64,000 nucleotides of DNA, taken from NCBI GenBank assembly GCA_031285775.1, contig JAITVN010000013.1, positions 1-64,000 on the forward strand, in the 5' to 3' direction. Under the pieces are notes generated by a model. It had not been told where the DNA came from. It did no database searches and saw only the letters and a program-made list of their open reading frames with translations. The translations under genes were made by a program, and so were the position numbers. Positions 1-8,989 of the stretch are shown in pieces. This stretch comes from Streptococcaceae bacterium (GTDB lineage Bacteria > Bacillota > Bacilli > Lactobacillales > Streptococcaceae). The first letter of the stretch is position 1; every line of letters starts with the position of its first letter.

Positions 1-134
1 GCCATCGTGTTCAGACGATACTTGTTAAACTTTTCCGTACAACGCAAGAAATGCTTGTACTCAAGTCCCGAATAACGGTGAGGATAGAAGTTATGTGAGC
101 CATAGAGGTGGCTGCGATCAGGGTTGAAGTCCAT
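1..134 (-). CDS. Partial hypothetical protein, 5' part only (MDFNPDRSHLYGSHNFYPHRYSGLEYKHFLRCTEKFNKYRLNTMA...)
   Basis: Open frame on the minus strand from ATG at 134 to the window edge; no clear Shine-Dalgarno. Confidence 0.3.
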   Translation of the reverse strand, partial: MDFNPDRSHLYGSHNFYPHRYSGLEYKHFLRCTEKFNKYRLNTM

Positions 135-258
135 ATTGGGATACATTCATGCTGTAGAAGTTTTTTAAAATTGTATGCTCTAATTAACATTTATTTAACA
201 AACAACCGTTTTCTTTTGATAAATTACCACAAATTAGAAGTTGAATTATGGCAAAATA

Positions 259-267
259 TGGTATAAT
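259..267 (+). promoter_or_regulatory. Extended -10 promoter (TGGTATAAT) for the 321-1097 gene group
   Basis: TGG TATAAT about 50 nt upstream of a gene with its own SD (GGAAGG). Confidence 0.5.
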
Positions 268-320
268 GTAAAGGACTGAATAGCAGTCTAAACTATCTAT
301 TTTATGGAAGGAAACCTTTT

Positions 321-530
321 ATGATTCGTATTAATTTAGCACAGGAACAAGAGGCTATGAAAGCAGAACTTGAGCAGCACGGCTACAAATTCGTCAAAAA
401 AGAGGGAATTCGTCTTTACTTCGAGTGTCCAGACGGTGATGATGAAAAGGGTCAAGTAGAGTCCAAGCAGATCGTTAAGGCAACACCGCACGGCTCTATA
501 CTCTACTTCAATGTGGAGATTGTTAAGTGA
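321..530 (+). CDS. Small hypothetical protein
   Basis: 69-aa ORF with SD and upstream promoter. Confidence 0.6.
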   Translation: MIRINLAQEQEAMKAELEQHGYKFVKKEGIRLYFECPDGDDEKGQVESKQIVKATPHGSILYFNVEIVK

Positions 531-703
531 AAGCTTGGGGCTGGGGATTCATCAGTATTGCCGCTTTTCTCTTGATGATTTGGGGCTTTAAAAGCTGGCA
601 GTTCATTTTGCTTGTCTTGATTGTAGGTATAATAATGATTGTACGTGGAGGAAAGGAGACGCCGAAAGATGGAGATTCTAAAGACGATAAAAGCGTCAAG
701 TGA
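527..703 (+). CDS. Small membrane protein, 58 aa, GTG start (VKAWGWGFISIAAFLLMIWGFKSWQFILLVLIVGIIMIVRGG...)
   Basis: Frame starts inside GTGA overlapping the previous stop and overlaps the next gene; two hydrophobic segments; not in the supplied ORF track. Confidence 0.6.
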   Translation: MKAWGWGFISIAAFLLMIWGFKSWQFILLVLIVGIIMIVRGGKETPKDGDSKDDKSVK

Positions 704-1097
704 TTTCATTTTTGATAGTATGTTAGCCTCTGGCTTGGATGATATTAAGAAGCAGACGCATCGTAATCCAGGTGCGACGAATTTGAACGGCTTCGAATAT
801 ACCAAGACTTTTGCTAAAAATCGTCGGGGCCGCATCAAATATGATGAAGTCAAGCGTCCGTCGGTATATGCTTTCTCGACTTACACAAATCGTTCGACTT
901 TTCACACGCGCTGGGATTTGACGCCTGTGGACAGCGAAAAGACCACCGTCAAGATCACGGAAAGTCAGGAATCAAAGGGCTTAATTCAAAAGCTCAATGA
1001 CATGTTTGTAGGCTTCCTGCTCGGTCGTGCCAAGAAGAAACAGATGATTGCAATTCTTAACGAAATGGAGCGCTTATACGCTTCAAAAAAATCATAA
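669..1097 (+). CDS. DUF3284-like protein
   Basis: Start at ATGGAGATTC (MEILKTIKASSDFIFDS...) preferred over track start 639; overall resemblance to DUF3284. Confidence 0.6.
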   Translation: MEILKTIKASSDFIFDSMLASGLDDIKKQTHRNPGATNLNGFEYTKTFAKNRRGRIKYDEVKRPSVYAFSTYTNRSTFHTRWDLTPVDSEKTTVKITESQESKGLIQKLNDMFVGFLLGRAKKKQMIAILNEMERLYASKKS

Positions 1098-1105
1098 AAT
1101 GAGGT

Positions 1106-1133
1106 GCACCAGAGATTTTCTGGTGCGCTTTTT
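1106..1133 (+). terminator. Rho-independent terminator
   Basis: GCACCAGA/TCTGGTGC stem then T run. Confidence 0.7.
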
Positions 1134-1158
1134 AAAATAAGGAGTGTAAAAGTAATTT

Positions 1159-2595
1159 ATGGAACACAAACAGTTGAAAGATTTCCCAGCAGATTTTCTC
1201 TGGGGAAGCGCATCCGCCGCTTATCAGATTGAAGGCGCACCATTCGAAGACGGCAAAAAGGCCAGTGTCTGGGACAATTTCGTCCGAATCCCCGGCAAGA
1301 CTTTCAAAGGCACCAACGGCGACATCGCGGTTGATCACTATCACCGCTACAAAGAAGACGTTCAGCTGATGAAAGCGCAGGGCCTGAAGTCCTATCGCTT
1401 CTCGATTGCCTGGTCTCGTATCCTGCCCGAGGGGCGCGGTGAGGTCAATCAGGAGGGACTTAAATTTTACGAGAACTTGATAGACGACCTGGTTGCAAAC
1501 GGCATTGAGCCCATCGTGACGATTTATCACTGGGATTTGCCGCAGACCCTGCAGGATCTATACGGCGGTTGGGAGTCGCGCGAAATCATTGCCGATTTCG
1601 TCAATTATGCCGAGGTTCTCTTTAAAGCTTTCAAGGGAAAAGTCAAATATTGGGTCTCCCTCAACGAGCAGAATGTCTTCACTAATCAAGGCTGGGCCAT
1701 CGCAACGCATCCGCCGGGTAAGACAGATCTGAAGCTCTTTTATCAGGTCAATCACATCGCAAACTTGACCAATGCAGCGGTGATTAACAAATTCCACGAC
1801 ATGCAGATGCCTGGACAAATTGGGCCTTCTTTCGCTTACACACCGCAGTATCCCAAGGATTCTGACCCGATGAACGTCCTTGCTGCGGAGAACGCAGAAG
1901 AGATGAACGCCCATTTTTGGATGGACGTCTACCTTTATGGCGCGTATCCGACGGCAGCCCTGACTTATCTTCAGGAAAATGGTCTTGCGCCTGAGTTTGC
2001 AGAAGGTGACGCAGAACTTCTGAAATCCGCCCACCCTGACTTTTTAGGCATTAATTACTATCAAAGTGCGACTGATGCCTGGAATCCGCTGGATGGCGGG
2101 GTAGGTGCAGCAGAGTTCAATACCACTGGCAAGAAGGGTACCACGAAAGAGTCAGGAGTGCCTGGCTTGTACAAAAAAATAAATAATCCCTTTATCGAAC
2201 GGACGAACTGGGATTGGGAGATTGATCCAGAAGGCCTGCGGATAGCTCTTCGCAGAATTACCAGCCGCTACCGCATTCCGGTCATGATCACCGAGAATGG
2301 GCTCGGCGAGTACGACAAGCTTGAAGACGGCGCTGTGCACGATGATTACCGCATCAAGTACCTTGAGAGTCACGTCAAAGCCATCAAAGAAGCCATGACC
2401 GACGGCTGTCAGGTGATTGGCTACCACACTTGGAGCTTTACCGACCTGCTCAGCTGGCTGAACGGCTATCAAAAGCGCTACGGTTTTGTCTATGTGGACC
2501 AGGATGAGACCATGAAGGGCTCCTTGAAACGGATTCCGAAGGACAGCTACTATTGGTATCAAAAGATTATCGCGGATAACGGCGGCAATCTTTAA
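1159..2595 (+). CDS. Glycoside hydrolase family 1, beta-glucosidase or 6-phospho-beta-glucosidase
   Basis: FLWGSASAAYQIEGA, NEQN acid/base and ITENGLGEYD nucleophile motifs. Confidence 0.9.
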   Translation: MEHKQLKDFPADFLWGSASAAYQIEGAPFEDGKKASVWDNFVRIPGKTFKGTNGDIAVDHYHRYKEDVQLMKAQGLKSYRFSIAWSRILPEGRGEVNQEGLKFYENLIDDLVANGIEPIVTIYHWDLPQTLQDLYGGWESREIIADFVNYAEVLFKAFKGKVKYWVSLNEQNVFTNQGWAIATHPPGKTDLKLFYQVNHIANLTNAAVINKFHDMQMPGQIGPSFAYTPQYPKDSDPMNVLAAENAEEMNAHFWMDVYLYGAYPTAALTYLQENGLAPEFAEGDAELLKSAHPDFLGINYYQSATDAWNPLDGGVGAAEFNTTGKKGTTKESGVPGLYKKINNPFIERTNWDWEIDPEGLRIALRRITSRYRIPVMITENGLGEYDKLEDGAVHDDYRIKYLESHVKAIKEAMTDGCQVIGYHTWSFTDLLSWLNGYQKRYGFVYVDQDETMKGSLKRIPKDSYYWYQKIIADNGGNL

Positions 2596-2631
2596 AAAAA
2601 TAAATGACAAAACTCAAGAAAGAAGGAAAAC

Positions 2632-2883
2632 ATGTCACAATATTTTTTAATTCGACCTGCAGAATTTACAGGCGGCGCATTTTATCAGATCCCAGAAGAT
2701 TTAAAGGGGATGGAACAATTAAAAGATCTGGATGAGCTTTTCCAGAAGCTCGGCGACAGTGACGGCGCTGGAGATGAAATCTATCTTTCAAGACTGACAG
2801 CGGCTTACGAAGGGACGCTGAAGGAGAAATATCCTAAAGCAACGATTATAGTTGCAGACACTTTCAAGGATCCAGCACAGTAA
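2632..2883 (+). CDS. Hypothetical protein
   Basis: 83-aa ORF with SD (AGAAGGAAAA). Confidence 0.6.
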   Translation: MSQYFLIRPAEFTGGAFYQIPEDLKGMEQLKDLDELFQKLGDSDGAGDEIYLSRLTAAYEGTLKEKYPKATIIVADTFKDPAQ

Positions 2884-2896
2884 CAAACAGCTAAGT

Positions 2897-2927
2897 AACT
2901 CATCTTCGGCTTGAAGGTGAGTTTTTT
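2897..2927 (+). terminator. Rho-independent terminator
   Basis: AACTCATCTTC/GAAGGTGAGTT then TTTTTT. Confidence 0.75.
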
Positions 2928-3057
2928 ACTTTTTATGAAACATTTTCAACTATTTTACGTATTAATTAGTAAGGGGAAATTTCTGCGTCGCGCTTTATTC
3001 ATGCTTTCATGATTTCTTTTCTAGAAATCATAATGTAATGATATAATGTAAATTATC

Positions 3058-3927
3058 GTGGGAAATAAAGTTTTGATAGTAGTGGGCCCGACAGCAGTCG
3101 GCAAGTCGGCTTTTGGTGTAAGCCTGGCGCAAGAGTTTTCTGGAGAAATAATCTCCGGCGATTCACAACAAGTTTATCGCGGGCTGGACATTGGCACAGC
3201 AAAGGTAAATGAACTTGAAATGGACGGAGTGCCGCATCATCTGATCAACGTGCGTGAACTCACGGAAACCTTCTCAGTTTATGACTTTGTGAAGGCGGCC
3301 AATCAGGCGATTGAAGAGATATTGTCGCGTGGAAAGCTGCCGATCATTGTTGGGGGAACTGGCCTATATATACAGGCTTTGGTTGAGGGCTATCACTTAG
3401 GCGGCGAGAAGAACCATGCACAGATGTTGGACTTGCGCAGAGAATTGTCAGAGCTGAGCGATGAAGCGCTGCGTGCTCAGCTGAAGCAGCCCTTAGCAGA
3501 GTTTAATCGAAGACGCGCGATTCGTGCCTTGGAACTTGAAACTTTTGGTGCAGGTGAGAATGTTGGCTCGCCATACGATTTTTGCCTGATTGGCTTAAGC
3601 GCCCCGCGAGAAGAGCTTTATCAGCGGATCAATCAGCGTGTGGAATTAATGCTGGCAGCAGGCCTCCTGGATGAAGCAAAGCTGCTCTATGAAAATTATC
3701 GCTCAGTACAGGCTGCCAAAGCGATCGGCTACAAGGAGTTTTTTCCTTATTTCGCGGGAGAGATGTCATTGGATGAAGCCGTTGAGCAGTTAAAGAAGGA
3801 TTCCAGGCATTATGCCAAGCGTCAATTAACCTGGTTTCGCAATCGAATGCAGGTCAATTTTTTTGAGATTAATTCGCCGAATTTTCCGAAAAATGCTATA
3901 ATATGTGCAAAAGAATTTTTAAAATAA
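3058..3927 (+). CDS. miaA: tRNA dimethylallyltransferase
   Basis: VLIVVGPTAVGKSAF P-loop, SGDSQQVYRGLDIGTAK; GTG start. Confidence 0.93.
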   Translation: MGNKVLIVVGPTAVGKSAFGVSLAQEFSGEIISGDSQQVYRGLDIGTAKVNELEMDGVPHHLINVRELTETFSVYDFVKAANQAIEEILSRGKLPIIVGGTGLYIQALVEGYHLGGEKNHAQMLDLRRELSELSDEALRAQLKQPLAEFNRRRAIRALELETFGAGENVGSPYDFCLIGLSAPREELYQRINQRVELMLAAGLLDEAKLLYENYRSVQAAKAIGYKEFFPYFAGEMSLDEAVEQLKKDSRHYAKRQLTWFRNRMQVNFFEINSPNFPKNAIICAKEFLK

Positions 3928-3981
3928 GGATAGGAATAAACAGATAATACCTTCTGGTAAAGCTGTTAAAATGAGGCACCA

Positions 3982-4656
3982 ATGATTGAAAAGATTGATT
4001 ACATTGCATTAGCCCTTAAATATGGCGGATATATGGAGACGGACAGGAATTTCCTAGAAAACCGTTTGGCTACCTTGACAGCTGAGCAGAAGCTAGAGTT
4101 ACTTTTACCTGCGCCATCGGTAATTAACGCTTATTTTAGTGAGCTTTATCAGAAGCGTAATCCAAAAGAGGCAACAGATTATTTCTTCGGGATGTCGCAA
4201 GCTTTCGGCATGTATTTTGACAAACCTAAGTTTGGGGTAGAGGGCAAGAAAGGCTACGAGCTTTTTCGCTTCATTCGCTTGAATATTGACGGAAAAGCTT
4301 ATGGATTCTGCTATTTGAATAATTCTGAAGAGAGCATCATTTTCTCAGAACTACCAGAAAAATATGATCAAAGATTTATGCTCAACATGGCACGAATTTT
4401 TCCACAGTATGTCATTTTTGAAATCAAAGGTCAGATTCATATGAAGCCGAAAAAGTTTGAACGCTTCACGAACCAGCGAGATTTGACACAATTGACTTCA
4501 GCCGCTGAAAATACAACTTATATCAAGTTTTACGGCTATAACATTGATGAGTTGATTGAAGAGGCAGAAAAGAGCTTCAGCTCTGAAACGCTGATGCAGT
4601 ATGATCCGTCCCTCAAACAGTTTATCATTTATCGAAATAAAGGGGCAGTTCTTTAG
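3982..4656 (+). CDS. Conserved hypothetical protein
   Basis: 224-aa ORF; family not recognised. Confidence 0.6.
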   Translation: MIEKIDYIALALKYGGYMETDRNFLENRLATLTAEQKLELLLPAPSVINAYFSELYQKRNPKEATDYFFGMSQAFGMYFDKPKFGVEGKKGYELFRFIRLNIDGKAYGFCYLNNSEESIIFSELPEKYDQRFMLNMARIFPQYVIFEIKGQIHMKPKKFERFTNQRDLTQLTSAAENTTYIKFYGYNIDELIEEAEKSFSSETLMQYDPSLKQFIIYRNKGAVL

Positions 4657-4694
4657 ACACGTTTCTAATTATAAATATCATTAAGGAGTTTATC

Positions 4695-5600
4695 ATGGGA
4701 GCACTTATTACCTTGCTTGTTGTATTACTCATCATAGTAATTGTAGTGATCGCAAGTATTTCTTCGCTGTTCTTTGTTGTGAAGCAGCAGACAGTAGCAG
4801 TTGTTGAGCGATTCGGAAAATTCAGTTCCTTGGCCAATCCTGGTTTTCATGTCAAAGCGCCCTGGGGAATTGACCGTATTGCTGCGCGCATTCAGCTTCG
4901 TATGATTCAATCAGACATGGTGGTTGAGACGAAGTCAAATGACAATGTGTTTGTGACAATGAATATTTCGACACAGTATCGTGTCAATGAGCAGAATATC
5001 ATGGATGCCTACTACAAACTGATGCATCCAGGTGAGCAGATCAAGGCATATATCGAGGATGCATTGCGTTCAGCTGTACCAAAGCTCTCGCTTGATGATT
5101 TATTTGAGAAAAAAGATGAAATCGCGCTTGAAGTGCAAAAGCAGGTGGCCGAGGAAATGACCACTTACGGCTATATTATTGTTAAGACGCTGATCACACG
5201 TGTTGAGCCGGATGCCGAGGTCAAACAGTCAATGAATGAAATCAATGCCGCTCAGCGTAAGCAGGATGCGGCGCAAATGCTGGCCAATGCCAGCAAGATT
5301 CAAGTGGTTACCGCCGCAGAAGCAGAAGCTGAAAAAGACCGCCTGCACGGTGTTGGTTTGGCAGAGCAGCGTAAAGCAATTGTCGACGGCTTGGCACAGC
5401 AGATCGGTGAGATGAAATCCACTGGGATCGGCTTGTCAGAAGAGACGATCATGTCTATTTTGCTGATTAACCAGTATCTGGATACGCTGAATCAATTTGC
5501 GGGTAAAGGTAATGCAACACTCTTCTTGCCGGCAGGTGCTGAAGGCATTGAAGATTTAAGGACGCAGCTCTTGTCAGCTTTAAAAGCGAATAAGCAGTAA
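4695..5600 (+). CDS. SPFH/Band 7 (stomatin/prohibitin-like) membrane protein
   Basis: N-terminal TM, VVKQQTVAVVERFGKF, coiled C-terminal region. Confidence 0.9.
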   Translation: MGALITLLVVLLIIVIVVIASISSLFFVVKQQTVAVVERFGKFSSLANPGFHVKAPWGIDRIAARIQLRMIQSDMVVETKSNDNVFVTMNISTQYRVNEQNIMDAYYKLMHPGEQIKAYIEDALRSAVPKLSLDDLFEKKDEIALEVQKQVAEEMTTYGYIIVKTLITRVEPDAEVKQSMNEINAAQRKQDAAQMLANASKIQVVTAAEAEAEKDRLHGVGLAEQRKAIVDGLAQQIGEMKSTGIGLSEETIMSILLINQYLDTLNQFAGKGNATLFLPAGAEGIEDLRTQLLSALKANKQ

Positions 5601-5607
5601 TTGAGAA

Positions 5608-5645
5608 CATGAAAACGGCAGTCACAGAGGCTAGCCGTTTTCATG
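5608..5645. terminator. Bidirectional terminator between SPFH gene and recF
   Basis: CATGAAAACGGC/GCCGTTTTCATG; overlaps the 3' end of recF. Confidence 0.6.
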
Positions 5646-6710
5646 TGTGATTTTTCCATCATCAACTGTGAAAATCTTCAAATCCTCAGGCAGATTATTC
5701 AGATGGTCAAGTGTCGTGGTAGTAAGGAACGTCTGCGTCTTGCCGATAGAGGTCTCCAGCAGATCCAGCTGACGCGTGTTGTCCAGCTCGCTCATCACGT
5801 CGTCCAGAAGCAGGATCGGGTATTCGCGGGTTTCTGCATGAATCAGCTCGATTTCAGCCAGCTTCAAAGACAGGGTGACCGTGCGCTGCTGACCTTGACT
5901 GCCGAAGTTAGCCACGTTGATGTCGTTGATGAAGAATTGCAGGTCATCACGATGCGGACCGAGGCTGGTTTGCCTTCTGGCGATATCTTTCGTGCGGGCA
6001 GCTTTGAGTTCGCCAGCGAAATCATCTTTGACTGACTTGACATAAGCAATGCTCAAGTTTTCTATTTGGTGAGTCAGCTGCAGATGGATTTCAGCAGCGG
6101 TTTCACCCAGTTTTGCGACAAATTCACTCCGTGCGTCCATTACTTTATTTCCGAATTCAACCAGCTGTTCATCAAGCACATCAAGAAAAATCGGGTCAAT
6201 TTTCTGGCTGAATTCTTTCAGATAAGCGTTACGTTCACGCAGGGCACGGTTGTAACGCATTGAATCATAGAGATAGACTGCTTTGATCTGCCCAAGTTCC
6301 ATGTCAATGAAGCGGCGTCGCTTAGCAGGTGCACCCTTAATGAGCTCAAGGTCTTCCGGCGCAAACATGACGACATTAAGCTGACCGATGTAATCTGCGA
6401 TGCGTTTTTCCTGCAAATGATTGACCTTAGCGTGACGTCCGCGCTTGTCCAGCTCCAATTCCAGCGGTATCTTGCTGCCGCGTTTCTCAATTTCTCCAAT
6501 AACCCGCATGCGCTCTGTATTCCAGCGTATCAACTCCGAATCATGGCTGGTTCTGTGGCTGCGTGTGAGCGCCAAAAAATAAATGCTCTCAAGAATGTTG
6601 GTCTTTCCCTGAGCATTCTGTCCTAAAAATATGTTCAGATTGGGATGAAAATCAAGCAGCAGATTTTCATAATTTCTGAAATTTTTCAGTTGGATTCTAT
6701 TGAGTTTCAT
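5631..6710 (-). CDS. recF: DNA replication/repair protein RecF
   Basis: FLGQNAQGKTNILESI, LLLDDVMSELD. Confidence 0.95.
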   Translation of the reverse strand: MKLNRIQLKNFRNYENLLLDFHPNLNIFLGQNAQGKTNILESIYFLALTRSHRTSHDSELIRWNTERMRVIGEIEKRGSKIPLELELDKRGRHAKVNHLQEKRIADYIGQLNVVMFAPEDLELIKGAPAKRRRFIDMELGQIKAVYLYDSMRYNRALRERNAYLKEFSQKIDPIFLDVLDEQLVEFGNKVMDARSEFVAKLGETAAEIHLQLTHQIENLSIAYVKSVKDDFAGELKAARTKDIARRQTSLGPHRDDLQFFINDINVANFGSQGQQRTVTLSLKLAEIELIHAETREYPILLLDDVMSELDNTRQLDLLETSIGKTQTFLTTTTLDHLNNLPEDLKIFTVDDGKITHENG

Positions 6711-7054
6711 CTGTGAAAGGGAGATCTGGGCTTGCCTGCTTTTACTTGCTTTTCAGCGTTCAGCTGTTCCTTGATTTTAAAATTCTTTTCGAGCTGTTTT
6801 ATCTGCTCGCGCTCGGCCAATTCTTCGGCGTCGGCCTGGACAAACTGAACGGTCATGTCAAATTCTGGCAACTCTAATCTATCGCCAGGATAGATTTTTT
6901 TGCCTCGGCGATTTTCCTGTTCGCCATTGTAAAAGATATGTTCGGCATTTTCCGCCAAAAAAGATTTGGCTTGACCGCCGGTTTGGATAAGTCCCAGCTC
7001 TTTCAGGCTTTGACCCAGGGTAATGTAGTCCTTGAATATTGTAATCGTTTCCAT
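6707..7054 (-). CDS. yaaA: S4-domain YaaA-like protein
   Basis: ITLGQSLKELGLIQTGGQAKSFL S4 motif; overlaps recF start. Confidence 0.8.
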   Translation of the reverse strand: METITIFKDYITLGQSLKELGLIQTGGQAKSFLAENAEHIFYNGEQENRRGKKIYPGDRLELPEFDMTVQFVQADAEELAEREQIKQLEKNFKIKEQLNAEKQVKAGKPRSPFHR

Positions 7055-7058
7055 GTAT

Positions 7059-7616
7059 TTATTTTCCTAAGTTATCGTACTCTTCGCGCGTAATTGCCCA
7101 ATAGTCAGTCAGAACGGATTTGTCCAGCTTGGCAACGTAAAGCCAGAGATGTCCGATTTTCCGCATGCCTAGCTTGGACATGACGCGCCCAGACTGTGTA
7201 TTTTCGACATTGTGCTCGGCGACGAGGACGTTTAGTTCCAGCGTGTTGAAGGCGAAGTCTCGTAGAGCACTCGCAGCTTCGGCCACAAGTCCCTGCCCCC
7301 AGTAGGCCCGATGGAGCGTCCAGCCGAAATCTGCCTGATCACCGTCAATGCGCAAGTCAATACTGCCGATGAGCTTATTGTCAGCTTTATATACGATTCC
7401 CCAGTTTTCAGGGCGCTTGTGAATAAAGAATTCGACAATCTTAGCGAGTGTCGTCTCCAAGTTTTTGTGGGCTTCATAACTCATGTAGCGCGTGACTTCT
7501 GGGTCACTAGCGTACTCAAAGATTTCCTCAGCATCGTCAAGGGTGATTTTGCGCAGAAGTAGCCGTTCTGTCTCAAAAGTCTCATGTTCCGCCAATAAAA
7601 TCTGCCTATTTCTCAT
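7059..7616 (-). CDS. GNAT N-acetyltransferase, RimJ/RimL-like
   Basis: TERLLLRKITLDDAEEIFEYASDPEVTRYM, GQGLVAEA. Confidence 0.85.
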   Translation of the reverse strand: MRNRQILLAEHETFETERLLLRKITLDDAEEIFEYASDPEVTRYMSYEAHKNLETTLAKIVEFFIHKRPENWGIVYKADNKLIGSIDLRIDGDQADFGWTLHRAYWGQGLVAEAASALRDFAFNTLELNVLVAEHNVENTQSGRVMSKLGMRKIGHLWLYVAKLDKSVLTDYWAITREEYDNLGK

Positions 7617-7663
7617 AAGATGATTGTAGCAAAAAACTGGCGAAATATGCTAAAATAAAAGCT

Positions 7664-8989
7664 ATGACGAAAACTGTAAAGTTGGCTGAAGGTGTGAATT
7701 TGCACCTGCTGCCGAGTAAAAAATATAAGACGGTTCATTTTATGGTTCGCTTTCGTGAGCTGGCCTCCCGTGAAACCTTGGCGGAGCGGGCAATACTTGC
7801 GAATCTCTTGACAATGGCCAATGCAAAATACCCTCACCCGAAAGATTTCCAAGCCGCTTTGGCGATGAATTTTGGGATGCGATTGGGTGCGGGTACAACG
7901 TCAAAAGGGCTGCAGCACAATTTGACGTTTGGCATGAATGTTGTTGAGCCTGCCTTCGTTGGCGAAGACACGCTGGCAAAGGCAGTCGAGCTTCTTCGCG
8001 CAGTGATTTTTGAGCCTTTAGCAGAAAATGGAAGCTTTAACGCGCAGATTTTTGATTTGATCAAGACCAATGGGCTGCATGATTTGGCGTCCTTAAAGGA
8101 TGATAATGCCTATATGGCTGCAGTTAAGCTGGATCAGCTCTTTTACACGGATATCAATATGGCAACGCCATCTCACGGCACGGTTGAGTTGATGGAACAC
8201 GTTGATGCGGCAGGACTTTACGCCTATTACTTGACAATGCTGGCAACAAACTCAGTAGATATCTATGTTTTGGGGAATGTTGATGATGCTGCGATGACTC
8301 GAGCTTTCAAAGACTGGAATTTTTCAGATCGTATGCCCATCAATGACATTTTCTACAGTCAAGCAGTAAAAGAAGAAACAGAACTTATCAAGAGCAAAGA
8401 GGCTTATCAGTCTCAGCTGGCGATGGCTTGGTTAATGCCGATTCAATACGGCGACAGTGATTATCTGGCGCTGCAGGTTTTCAACGGGCTTTTCGGAGGG
8501 CAGCCGAATTCCAAGCTCTTTAGTATTGTTCGAGAGCGGGAAAGTTTAGCTTATGGAATAAATTCTCGTTTTGACAGTTTTACAGGTATGATGTCAGTGA
8601 TGGCTGGAGTTGATGACGAAAATCTGCTCTTGGCACGAGATCTTGTCATAGCCTTGCTTGAAGAGCTGAAAAATGGCGATTTCAGTGAAGAAGATTTATC
8701 GCAAACAAAAGCGCTGCTGCGCAATGGCTATTTGGCTGGAAAAGACAGTCCTTCAAGTCAGCTGGAAATGGCCTTTGTTGCGGGCTTGCTGCCTGAGAGA
8801 GAATTATCTGATGAAGAATGGCTGGCCAACTTGGAGGCGGTTAAATCTGAAGATGTTCAGCGTGTTGCTCAAAAACTGAAGATTCAAGTCACTTACATGT
8901 TAAAATCTATCTCTCTGACAGAGGAACTTGAAAAAGATGAGTCTGTTGAGTCAGATCTGTCAACGCAGGGAATCGGAGGTGCAGAATGA
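7664..8989 (+). CDS. yfmF: M16-family protein YfmF-like (inactive protease-like subunit)
   Basis: M16 fold sequence lacking HxxEH, paired with YfmH. Confidence 0.85.
   Translation: MTKTVKLAEGVNLHLLPSKKYKTVHFMVRFRELASRETLAERAILANLLTMANAKYPHPKDFQAALAMNFGMRLGAGTTSKGLQHNLTFGMNVVEPAFVGEDTLAKAVELLRAVIFEPLAENGSFNAQIFDLIKTNGLHDLASLKDDNAYMAAVKLDQLFYTDINMATPSHGTVELMEHVDAAGLYAYYLTMLATNSVDIYVLGNVDDAAMTRAFKDWNFSDRMPINDIFYSQAVKEETELIKSKEAYQSQLAMAWLMPIQYGDSDYLALQVFNGLFGGQPNSKLFSIVRERESLAYGINSRFDSFTGMMSVMAGVDDENLLLARDLVIALLEELKNGDFSEEDLSQTKALLRNGYLAGKDSPSSQLEMAFVAGLLPERELSDEEWLANLEAVKSEDVQRVAQKLKIQVTYMLKSISLTEELEKDESVESDLSTQGIGGAE

Noticed and set aside
503-853. Many minus-strand track ORFs opposite conserved genes (e.g. 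503-853, 1132-1530, 34305-35132, 35331-36110, 48892-49422)
   Set aside because: Antisense frames over well-recognised + strand genes, without SD or recognisable domains.
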